Positions 23,266 through 31,600 of a stretch of 41,244 nucleotides of DNA are shown in pieces (positions within the stretch are counted from its first letter, which is position 1; the number at the start of each line of letters is the position of its first letter). The position numbers were made by a program, and so were the translations under genes. Under the pieces are notes generated by a model. It saw nothing but the letters and a program-made list of their open reading frames with translations. It searched no databases and had not been told where the DNA came from. The DNA is taken from contig JACPPF010000022.1 of NCBI GenBank assembly GCA_016191165.1, forward strand, positions 1 through 41,244. The letters are read 5' to 3'. The DNA comes from Planctomycetota bacterium. GTDB lineage: Bacteria > Planctomycetota > Planctomycetia > Gemmatales > Gemmataceae.

Positions 23266-24114
23266 ATGAATCGGTTTCATCCTGTTGCCAGTCGCCGCCC
23301 GGCGTTCACGCTGATCGAGTTGCTCGTCGTGATCGCGATCATCGCCATCCTGGCGGGGCTGACGCTTGCCGGTGTCATGGTGTTCCTGCGTAAAGGCCCC
23401 GAGGTGCGGACGCGCAATGACATCCTGCAACTCAGCCAGGCGTTGGATCGCTTCAAGGCGGACATGAAGTTCTTTCCACCCAACTTCATCCGCTTGCGGC
23501 CAAATCTTGCTGCGTATCCCGCGGCGGAGGCCAGTTCCAAGCTTTGGCTTCAGCGCATGTGGCCCAATCTTTCGGGAACAACGAACATCCCCTGGGCGGG
23601 CAACACGGCATTCCCCGCGAACGGATACTACGATCTGGAAGGCGATCAGTGCCTGGTGTTCTTCCTCGGCGGTCCGCCCATCGGCGGCGGACAGCCGGGG
23701 TTGCAGGGCGGGTTCTCGAACAATCCGGTCAACCCGGTCGATCCGAACACACCGAGCCGAAAGAAGTATTTCGATTTCGAGACCGGCCGGCTGACCAATC
23801 GCAACGGCAACCCGTTCCCGTCGTACCTGGATGCTTACGGGCTGGGCGCGCCGATCGTTTATTTCAGCTCCATGAACGTCAGTCCGCGCCCCAATGGCTA
23901 TGACACGAATCCCAACTCGCTTGGCGTTCGGCCCTACATCGCCCAGTCCGCGCCGACGCTGAAGTTTTACCAGGCCGATCGTTTTCAGTTGATTGTCGCC
24001 GGCCCCGATACCGTCTTTGGTCCCGGCGGGCCATGGGTGCCCGGGCAGGTCGGTACCGTTCAGGGAGCCGACGACCTGAGCAACTTCCACGACAAGGCCC
24101 TGGGCATTCAGTGA
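23266..24114 (+). CDS. Major pseudopilin-like protein, GspG type
   Basis: The 282-residue protein starts at ATG 23266 (GAGGG upstream) and has a type III signal: basic leader RFHPVASRR, then PAFTLIELLVVIAIIAILAG with Glu at +5. The residue before the cut is Ala, where Gly is usual, although Ala is tolerated by some prepilin peptidases. After the helix comes RTRNDILQLSQALDRFKADMKFFPP, the GspG-like pattern. The remainder is longer than a classical GspG (about 140 residues) and rich in Asn, Pro and Gly. It is the first pilin gene after the platform gene. It is not a DUF1559 protein, since the H-x9-DG C-terminal motif is missing. Confidence 0.88.
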   Translation: MNRFHPVASRRPAFTLIELLVVIAIIAILAGLTLAGVMVFLRKGPEVRTRNDILQLSQALDRFKADMKFFPPNFIRLRPNLAAYPAAEASSKLWLQRMWPNLSGTTNIPWAGNTAFPANGYYDLEGDQCLVFFLGGPPIGGGQPGLQGGFSNNPVNPVDPNTPSRKKYFDFETGRLTNRNGNPFPSYLDAYGLGAPIVYFSSMNVSPRPNGYDTNPNSLGVRPYIAQSAPTLKFYQADRFQLIVAGPDTVFGPGGPWVPGQVGTVQGADDLSNFHDKALGIQ

Positions 24115-24123
24115 GGATCGACC

Positions 24124-25101
24124 ATGAACCGCACACGACCCATTTCGATCCGCCCGCGTCGCCCCGGCTACACGCTGATCGAGCTGCTGGTGGTGATCGC
24201 CATCATCGGCGTGCTCGCGTCACTCGGCGCGTGGGGAATCTTCGCGGTCATCGCGTCGCGCCAGGAGAGCAATACCCGCGCCACCCTCCAGGTTCTCAAC
24301 AAGATGCTCCAGGATCGCTGGGCGAAAGTCGTGGCGGATGCCAAGAAGGAACGACCGTCGCCCGCGGCTTCCAACCTTTCCGGTTACACGTCGGGCCTCG
24401 ACCCCACGGGCGAACGGGCACGCGTGATCTGGATCAAGGCCCGGTTGGCCGAGGCGTTTCCGCAAAGCTTCGCCGAGATTGACCCGACCAATCCCAATTC
24501 CATCGTCAACCTTTACATCCCCACCAATCGACGCAAGCCCCATTTCGCGAAATACCAGACGACGATTGCACCGAACTATGCGGCCCGGCCCACCGAATCA
24601 TCCGCCTTGCTGTTGATGGCGCTCAACGCGCTTCAGAATGCGGACGGCGTGCGCGTCGAGGATCAACTCGGCCACGCGGTGGCGGACTCCGACAGCGACG
24701 GAGTCAAGGAGCTGGTGGACGGGTGGGGCCATCCGCTGTATTTCTTCCGGTTCCCGTGGAACAACTCCGCCTTGCAACAGGCGACGCCGGCGACCGGGAA
24801 TGCTGCCAACGCCCGGTTTGCCGACCCGATTGACACCGGCGGTTCGCTCATCAATCGCAACTGGTATCCGACGGCGCTGCGATACAACGCGGCCCAGCCG
24901 CAGTATTCATTCGAGCCGGTGTTCCATCCGGTTGGCCCATCGCCGATTGCGCCGAGTACGGTTCCAGCGCGAGCGTTTTTCACGACGCCGACCATCGTCT
25001 CCGCGGGACGCGATGCGCGGCTTGACCTGGCCACGGACCTGTCGTCCACCGGTCTTGGCTCGCTCGACAATATCTACAGCTTCCAGTTGCGAGGGGAATG
25101 A
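24124..25101 (+). CDS. Second GspG-like pseudopilin
   Basis: The 325-residue protein starts at ATG 24124 (GAGG seven bases upstream), nine bases after the previous stop. The leader NRTRPISIRPRRPG is followed by YTLIELLVVIAIIGVLASLG, a canonical cut after Gly with Tyr at +1 and Glu at +5. A helical region with RQESNTRATLQVLNKMLQDRW follows. The DSDSDGVKELVDGWGHPLYFFRFPW segment resembles the calcium-loop area of GspG-type pilins, where Asp residues hold a calcium ion. Its large size and position suggest a partner of the previous pilin. The exact role is inferred only from order. Confidence 0.85.
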   Translation: MNRTRPISIRPRRPGYTLIELLVVIAIIGVLASLGAWGIFAVIASRQESNTRATLQVLNKMLQDRWAKVVADAKKERPSPAASNLSGYTSGLDPTGERARVIWIKARLAEAFPQSFAEIDPTNPNSIVNLYIPTNRRKPHFAKYQTTIAPNYAARPTESSALLLMALNALQNADGVRVEDQLGHAVADSDSDGVKELVDGWGHPLYFFRFPWNNSALQQATPATGNAANARFADPIDTGGSLINRNWYPTALRYNAAQPQYSFEPVFHPVGPSPIAPSTVPARAFFTTPTIVSAGRDARLDLATDLSSTGLGSLDNIYSFQLRGE

Positions 25102-25103
25102 CC

Positions 25104-26084
25104 ATGCGATCGTATCGACGAGGCCGTCCGGGCTTCACTCTGATCGAATTGCTGATCGTCATCAGCATCATCGCCGTGCTGGCGACGCTGACGATCGTGT
25201 TCTTCCCCAGTGCCGCCGCCAACGCGCGCGAATCGCGCGCCGCCGCGCTGGTGCAGGGCTGGCTGAACATCGCCAAGCAGCGCGCGCTGCGGGATCAGGC
25301 GCCGCGCGGCCTGCGGCTCTGGTTTCGGGACAACACGTTCCAGGTAACCGAATGCCAGTATCTGGAACAACCCGAGGATTTCAACACCGCCCCGCCGGGT
25401 TTCACCGCGGGACGAGTCGGTAGCGCCTTGCCGACTCCGCCGCCCGCGCCCGCTGCCGGTTACACGCTGCTCAACACCATTGGCTTCACCCCGAACGTGG
25501 ACCTGGTCAACGGCTACGATCCCGTGACCATCCCGAATTACAACGATCCCAACGTCAAGTACTGGTCGATCCAGCCCGGCGACTATCTTGAACTCCGCGG
25601 CTCGGGCCTGGTGCGGCTCATCACGCAGGTGGGTGTGCCGGACGGCAACGGGACGGTTTATTCCAACTACATCGTCGTGTCCCCGCCGCTGCCAGTTCCG
25701 CTTTCGACGGCGACGCCGAGCTATCGCATTGTGCGCGCTCCACGTCCAGTCGGCGAGGAGACGCTCAAGCTGCCGGCCGAGACCATGATCGATCTCGCCA
25801 CGAATGCCGCGTTTGGCAATCCCTTGCCGATGGTGATCACGGACGCCGCGACCGGGGCCGGTTATGTGGATGTGGTCTTCGCGCCGTCTGGCGCGGTAAT
25901 CACGCGCGGGGTGGCGACGCCGAATATTCACCTATGGGTGCGGGCGCCGGATCCCGTGACGCCGGCCAACGTGTTCGCGGGTGATCCCACGATCGTGTCG
26001 ATTTTCGCACGCACCGGCTTCGTCGGCGCGTATGCGCCGGTGCCGCCGTCGTCGAATGCGAACCCGTACGTGCTGGTGAATTGA
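25104..26084 (+). CDS. Minor pseudopilin, GspH-like
   Basis: The 326-residue protein is taken from ATG 25104, seven bases after GAGGGG; ATG 25098 would overlap the previous stop by four bases. The prepilin signal RSYRRGRPG|FTLIELLIVISIIAVLATL is canonical. After the helix, ARESRAAALVQGWLNIAKQRALRDQAPRGLRLW fits GspH/FimT-like minor pilins, where the segment after the helix is followed by a beta-rich globular domain. The rest is Pro-rich and has no catalytic motif. Third in the pilin series, it matches the H position in a G-H-I-J-K order. Confidence 0.82.
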   Translation: MRSYRRGRPGFTLIELLIVISIIAVLATLTIVFFPSAAANARESRAAALVQGWLNIAKQRALRDQAPRGLRLWFRDNTFQVTECQYLEQPEDFNTAPPGFTAGRVGSALPTPPPAPAAGYTLLNTIGFTPNVDLVNGYDPVTIPNYNDPNVKYWSIQPGDYLELRGSGLVRLITQVGVPDGNGTVYSNYIVVSPPLPVPLSTATPSYRIVRAPRPVGEETLKLPAETMIDLATNAAFGNPLPMVITDAATGAGYVDVVFAPSGAVITRGVATPNIHLWVRAPDPVTPANVFAGDPTIVSIFARTGFVGAYAPVPPSSNANPYVLVN

Positions 26085-26088
26085 ATTT

Positions 26089-26190
26089 CTCCCTGTCCCG
26101 TTTGGGAGAAGGACCGGGGGGTGGCGAGAACGGCAAGTCGCTGTTTCCCCGCCCTCACCCCCTATCCCTCTCCCGGAGGGAGAGGGGAGA
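26089..26190. repeat. Bipartite CTCTCCC-type palindromic repeat
   Basis: The left half holds CTCCC...GGGAG around 26089-26110. The right half holds the perfect hairpin CCCTCTCCC (26166-26174), GGA loop, GGGAGAGGG (26178-26186), preceded by GCCCTCACCCCCTATC. The two-hairpin build with CCCTCACCCC is a repeat type seen between genes in several bacteria. It fills the gap between two pilin genes. Confidence 0.75.
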
Positions 26191-26207
26191 ATTCCTGGAG
26201 AATCATC

Positions 26208-27314
26208 ATGACAACCCGCCGCTCCGGTGTCACGCTTGTGGAAGTGCTGGTTGCCATCTTCGTGATGGGCATCGGCCTGATCGCGCTGTTGACTCTGTTC
26301 CCCATCGGCATTCTGCGCATGGCCCAGGCGATCCGCGAGGCGCGGTCCACGCAGTGTGGCAACAACGGCGCCCGGATTGCCGTGATTCAAAGTTTGCACC
26401 TCGACGCCGACGTGGTCACGGATGGCACCTTTCCCGATCTGTTTGTCAACCCGGGCATTGTCGATGTGAACGGAGCGCCGATCTGGAATGCCGATCCCTA
26501 CAGCGAGAGCTACCCGATCTTTGTCGATCCGGTCGGGTTCTATGCGGTGCCGACGCCAGACTGGGTCGGGAACTACCCGGCTCTCTTGCGGCGGCGCCCG
26601 GCCGAATTCACGCGCCGCGGGCTGAACCTCGCCGTGCCCGCCGACTTCGCGGCCATGCAGCGCAATATCCGCCGCTCCTTCATGCTCCAGGATGAATTCA
26701 ACTTCGAGCCAACCATGGACGATCCGAACGTTCCGCCGGGCACGCCGCAAAAGATCGGCAACGTGGTGCTGCGTGGCGAGCGCAATTTTTCCTGGGCTTA
26801 CATGCTGCGCAGGCCGCGCGCCGGCGATCCGTCGATCGTCGATCGCGCCGTGGTGGTTTTTGAAAATCGTCCCATCGCGCTGACGCAAAACCAGACGCTG
26901 CAAGAGTACGTCTACCCGGGCATGGCATTCTTTAACGACACCAACAACACGATCACGGTGGAATACACGTCGCCCACTGTGGTCGCGCCGCCCGTGCGCC
27001 CCGGCGACTGGATTCTGGACGCGACGCGCTACCAGACCTCCCCGACCAACGGCTCGGGCAGCGCGTTCTTTTACAAGGTCGTGGGGGCCGAGGATTACGT
27101 CGTGGCGCAGGCCGCCCCCAACCCGCCGCGGCGGTTTGTTCGGTTTGAAGTCGCCAACCCGATCCGCGGCCTTTACCGGCGCTACCCGGATGTGCCGAAC
27201 TACCCTGCCGTCGTCGATCCGCTCGGCAGCGGGGCGACGGTCTATCAGGGCACCATGATCTTCATGGAAGGCGTCGTTGCCGTGTTTGAAAGAGGCCCGG
27301 CCCGAACGCCGTGA
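26208..27314 (+). CDS. Minor pseudopilin, GspI/PilV-like
   Basis: The 368-residue protein starts at ATG 26208 with CTGGAG seven bases upstream; the frame is open back to 26121 through a repeat, but without pilin character. The signal TTRRSG|VTLVEVLVAIFVMGIGLIALLTLFPIG has Glu at +5 and the VEVLVA form typical of GspI/PilV. The globular part is large and rich in Pro and Arg, with no recognised domain. It ends in VYQGTMIFMEGVVAVFERGPARTP. The stop lies three bases before a long palindrome. It occupies the I position in the series. Confidence 0.85.
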   Translation: MTTRRSGVTLVEVLVAIFVMGIGLIALLTLFPIGILRMAQAIREARSTQCGNNGARIAVIQSLHLDADVVTDGTFPDLFVNPGIVDVNGAPIWNADPYSESYPIFVDPVGFYAVPTPDWVGNYPALLRRRPAEFTRRGLNLAVPADFAAMQRNIRRSFMLQDEFNFEPTMDDPNVPPGTPQKIGNVVLRGERNFSWAYMLRRPRAGDPSIVDRAVVVFENRPIALTQNQTLQEYVYPGMAFFNDTNNTITVEYTSPTVVAPPVRPGDWILDATRYQTSPTNGSGSAFFYKVVGAEDYVVAQAAPNPPRRFVRFEVANPIRGLYRRYPDVPNYPAVVDPLGSGATVYQGTMIFMEGVVAVFERGPARTP

Positions 27315-27316
27315 AA

Positions 27317-27380
27317 CAAAGCCGCTTGCGGCTTGGCGATCGCGTGACGCCCTGCGAACGCCAAGCCGCAAGCGGCTTTG
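27317..27380. repeat. Palindromic repeat, family A copy 2
   Basis: Arms of 27 bases (27317-27343 and 27354-27380) match in 26 of 27 positions around a 10-base loop. The core GCCGCTTGCGGCTTGGCG is shared with copies at 23182 and 28550. It begins three bases after the GspI-like stop and ends just before the GAGGA site of the GspJ-like gene. Confidence 0.88.
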
Positions 27381-27394
27381 AAAGAGGAATTACA

Positions 27395-28543
27395 ATGAAA
27401 AACCAATCCCGCGCCGGCTTCACGCTGATCGAGTTGATGGTCGCCATGGCGCTGACGCTTTTCATCATGGTCATCCTGTCGCAGGCGTTCGTCCAGTCGC
27501 TGGAGGCGTTCAGCCAGCTCAAGGCGATCGGCGATATGCAGAGCAACCTGCGCACGGCCGAGAACCTGATCCGCGACGATCTGAGCCACGCGCATTTTGA
27601 AGGCTCGCGCCGCCTCAGCGACGTCAACGCGGCCGGTCAGTCGCGCATCGTCCTGGAACCGCCGCAGGAAGGCTTCATCGCGGTGCGGCAAAGTAGCGCG
27701 CTGTCGGCGACGGTGACCGCCCCTTACGTCTACGAAGGCGACGACAACTACGGCATCTCGTCCTATCGCGCCACCGATCATTACCTGTACATGACCGTGC
27801 GCCGCAAGGGGAATCGGCAAGAGAATTTCTTCACCACGGCGCTCAACGGCCAGCCGGCCGTGCTCGGCGCGTTCTTCACGCCGCAGACCGCCTACAACCT
27901 GAACCCGGGCGTCGAGTTGCCGGTTGCGACGCAGACGTTCCCCTATGTGGCGGGCAGTTCGACCGGTTTCTACAGCAGCCAGTGGGCGGAGGTCGCCTAT
28001 TACCTGCGGCGCACGGGCAGCACCGAGGAGCCGGCCAATCCCGCCAGTACGATTGGCACACCGACGTTCTCGCTTTATCGCGCTCAACTGGTGATGGCGC
28101 CGGATCGCACCGGGCTCAATTCGGTTTTCACGACGCCCGCCTACAGCGGCGCCAACCTGGTCGCCTTGAGTCAGACGACATTTGGCGGCATGTCGTGCCA
28201 ACCGACCCCAGGCGCGGCCGCGCCAACGGCGTTGAGCTTCTTTTCGCCCGCGGATGCCGCCCTCGGTCAGCGCGTGATCCCCAACCTGGCATCGTTTGAC
28301 CCGAATACCGACGCCCGCGTCTACGCCAGCGAGACGCTCCTGTTGCCCAACGTCGTGTCGTTTCAGGTTCAGATCATGCCGGTGGGCACGAACGTCAACT
28401 TCATGGACGTGCCCGGCTTCGTCTACGACACGGCCCTGCCCGCCTATCGCACGGGCGGATTGAAGGCGTTGCAAATCACCATTCGCATCTTCGACCTCAA
28501 GACCCGGCAAAGCCGGCAGGTGTCGATCGTGCAGGATTTATGA
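27395..28543 (+). CDS. Minor pseudopilin, GspJ/PilW-like
   Basis: The 382-residue protein starts at ATG 27395 (GAGGA seven bases upstream). The signal KNQSRAG|FTLIELMVAMALTLFIMVILSQAF is typical of GspJ/PilW, followed by LRTAENLIRDDLSHAHFEG, a helix pattern also seen in that group. The open frame extends back to 27311 through the palindrome but lacks a start signal there. The C-terminal part ends VSFQVQIMPVG...GLKALQITIRIFD with a LKTRQSRQVSIVQDL tail, again PilW/GspJ-like, where such proteins close with an orientation-sensing beta strand. It fits the J position before GspK. Confidence 0.85.
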   Translation: MKNQSRAGFTLIELMVAMALTLFIMVILSQAFVQSLEAFSQLKAIGDMQSNLRTAENLIRDDLSHAHFEGSRRLSDVNAAGQSRIVLEPPQEGFIAVRQSSALSATVTAPYVYEGDDNYGISSYRATDHYLYMTVRRKGNRQENFFTTALNGQPAVLGAFFTPQTAYNLNPGVELPVATQTFPYVAGSSTGFYSSQWAEVAYYLRRTGSTEEPANPASTIGTPTFSLYRAQLVMAPDRTGLNSVFTTPAYSGANLVALSQTTFGGMSCQPTPGAAAPTALSFFSPADAALGQRVIPNLASFDPNTDARVYASETLLLPNVVSFQVQIMPVGTNVNFMDVPGFVYDTALPAYRTGGLKALQITIRIFDLKTRQSRQVSIVQDL

Positions 28544-28549
28544 GCATCA

Positions 28550-28603
28550 CCGCTTGCGGTTAAGCGTTCGCCAAGCGCCATGCGAGCGCTTAACCGCAAG
28601 CGG
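28550..28603. repeat. Palindromic repeat, family A copy 3
   Basis: Arms of 22 bases (28550-28571 and 28582-28603) differ at one position and enclose a 10-base loop. The core CCGCTTGCGGTTAAGCG corresponds to copies 1 and 2. It lies six bases after the GspJ-like stop and ahead of the GspK-like ribosome site. Confidence 0.88.
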
Positions 28604-28631
28604 AGAAGAGCGCGAAACCGGAGAGAATACG

Positions 28632-31600
28632 ATGAAATACCAATATGAAAATATCCGTAACCCGCGCCGCCGCGGCATGATTCTGCTCATCGTCATGGCG
28701 ATGCTGTCGCTGTTCGCCAGCGTGGCTTTGGGCTTCGTCTTCTACGCCGACGCCGAGGCGGTCGCCTCCAACATGAACCTCCAGGCGCAGCAGCGCGACC
28801 AGCCCGATGTCGATACGGAAGCCCTGGCCACGTACTTTCTGAGCCAGCTCCTCTACCCAACCGACAACATCTACTCCGCCCTGCGTGGGCATGACCTGGC
28901 CCGGTCAATGTATGGCTACAACCCGGGCGTGCTGAATTTTATTCCCTACAACGGCGTGGGCCGGAGCGCTTTGAGCTATCCCGTCGCGTTCGGCAGTGGC
29001 CCGCGCGACAATTATCAGTTGCCCAACTACACGCGGTACGAAGGCGCCCAGGGTGCGGATTTCGATCCGTACCTGAATTTCTTGCGCAATCCGGAGTTCT
29101 ACGGGAAGACCGGCGACGCGAACTTTCGCTACGTGGGCGGCGCCAATCCGCCCTGGACGTCATTCGATACTAACAGCTTGTTCCTCGCCAACGTCGGCGC
29201 CGACGGCACGGTTTACCTGCCGTCCTTCTACCGTTCCTGGATGCCCGGGTCTGGAACCAGCGCGGCCAGCAAGTACATGCTGATGAGCCCCGATGCCGCA
29301 TGGCATCCCGCCATGACCCTGCCCGACATGGACGGCGGCGGGCATGTCAAAAACCTCGAGTTCGGACTGGGCGTTCCCAACAACGACAGCATCTGGATGG
29401 ACCTGGGCTATCCGATCCTGACCTCGCCGAGCGGCAAACGCTTCAAGCCGCTCTTCGCGCCCTTGATCGTCGATCTCAGCAATCGCCTGCACCTGTGGGC
29501 GCATGGCAATCGGCTCGGCACGAACGGCGCTCACGTCTCCAATCGCGGCTACGGCGCGACCGAAGTCAATCTCAGCAAGGTGCTGACCAACAATCCTGAG
29601 CTGCAAGCGCTTTTCAATTTGAAGTACGGCGGGCTGGGCGGAGCGGCCGGGGCGCTGCCCGCGGGCTCGCCGATCACCTTCCCGAATTCCGCCAACCTGT
29701 CCTGGTTCGCGAAGATCGACGCCGACGCCTTCAACCCGGGCACGGGTCGCAGCAGCGATCCCTTCGTGACGGCCTGGGCCATCCGCGTCGGCATGAATCT
29801 GGCCATCGATGTCGGCACGCCCAACGCCGAGACGGTCACCGTCACGAGCGTGACGCCGGCGACGAACTCCTTCACCGCGGTATTCGCCAATCCTCATGCC
29901 AACGGCGCGACGGTGCGCGGCATCATGCCGGGCGGGTTTGCGTTCGCGACGAATTCCACCGCGGCAATTGGGTCCGGGGCCGGATCGATGAGCGTCAACG
30001 CCGTCGCATACAATTCGTACTTCCCGTTTCCGAGCTATCCGGCCGGGTGGGACAATGCCTTCACCGGCGCCGGCCCGACCAATGAGATCACGCAAAAGCC
30101 GCTCGGGCTGAACCTGCTCAACCCGATCGCGCCCAACCTGGCGCCGCTGCCGGCCTCGCACATGGAAGCGCTCTTGCGCTGGGGCGGCACGAACTCGCCG
30201 GCGCTGCAGTCGGAGATTTTCCGCCGCATGCCAACCACGTTCGCGAACATCCGGGCGCGTAACATGGTGACGACGACGAACTGGTGTCTGGATCGCATTC
30301 ATGCAACGCCGATGATCAACTGGGACCCGACGACGGCGGGGCATTATCAACTCACGCCTTCCGGCTATCCGACCTGGACCGCCGCCGGCGGACCGCAAGC
30401 GCCGGTGTATGGCACGGTCAGCACCTACCCCGCCAACAGCGAATACACCGGCGACTGGCGCTCGAAGCTGGGCGACTCGCTCCGGCTCAACCTGAATCGC
30501 CAGCTGCCTGACTACCCGGCGCCAAACGTCGTTGGAGTCATCGTGCCCGGAAATTACCCGGCGTACAACGCGGCGATCGGCGCCCGCAAGCAATTTGCGC
30601 GCGACATCTACAACGCTCTGGTCCGCGTCACGGGCGCCCAGGATCCAAACACCTTGCCGCCGGCGAGCGTCGTCCCGGCCTCGGGTGATTATCAGGCCGC
30701 GCGCTGGCTTGCTCAGCTTGCCGTCAACATCGTTGATTACGTCGATAACGACGACTTCGTGACGCCGTTCAACTGGTATGGCGGAGAGTGGGTCTTCGGC
30801 ACCGAGTTGCCGCGGGCTGTGCTGAATGAGGTCTATGCGCAAAACGACAACGTGACGACCGATCCGGGCGTCATGACTGGAACCGCGGCGACCATGAACA
30901 AACTCAACGTCTGGGTGGAATTGCACAATCCGTTCATGACAACACCTGGAAGTGACAATTATCCGAACTACCTTGGCGCCGCGCGTTTCCGTCTCGGGGC
31001 GAATGCGGCATATCAAGTCGTCGTGTGCCCGACGAGTCCAGGGCTAACGGCCGCGCTGCGCAATCCCGGCAACAATTACGGCGATCCGGAGTTCAACAAC
31101 GGCGGCGTAGCCCGGACGTTGAGCACCTCGGCGAACTGGCCCGTCGGCGGCAAAGGGAAGGGGAAGACTGCGTACAATCGAGTATTCCCCAACAATGGCG
31201 CCGCGTCCGACCCCACGCAGACCAACGTCGGGTTCTTTGTACTCGGTCCGGCCATGAGCACCTATGTGCCCGGACGCAATCCGAGTTTGCCCACCACCCA
31301 TACGACTCCGGAAATGTCGATCACGACCGATCCGGTGGCCCTGGTTCCGTCGGTAACGTTGTTGTTGCGTCGTCTCGCGGTGCCGCAGTTGCCGCCCAAT
31401 CCTGACCCGACGTCGGCCCAGTACAATCCATATATCACGGTCGATTACTTCGAGAACGTGCCGGTCAACGATAACCGGACGTTCAATGCCACCGGCGCCC
31501 AGGTTCCCGCCGGCATGGGCACGTTTCAGTCTTATGGCCGAAGCCAGCCGTATGCCGCCGAGCGAACCACGCAGGTCGCCGCCCAGGTTGGAGTAATCCC

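Noticed and set aside
23266..24114. DUF1559 pilin-like protein
   Set aside because: The leader is similar, but the H-x9-DG C-terminal motif of DUF1559 is missing and the gene follows GspF in a GspG position.
29160..31016. 618-codon minus-strand open frame opposite the large pilin
   Set aside because: Arg-rich, low-complexity translation without any motif; typical shadow in GC-rich DNA.
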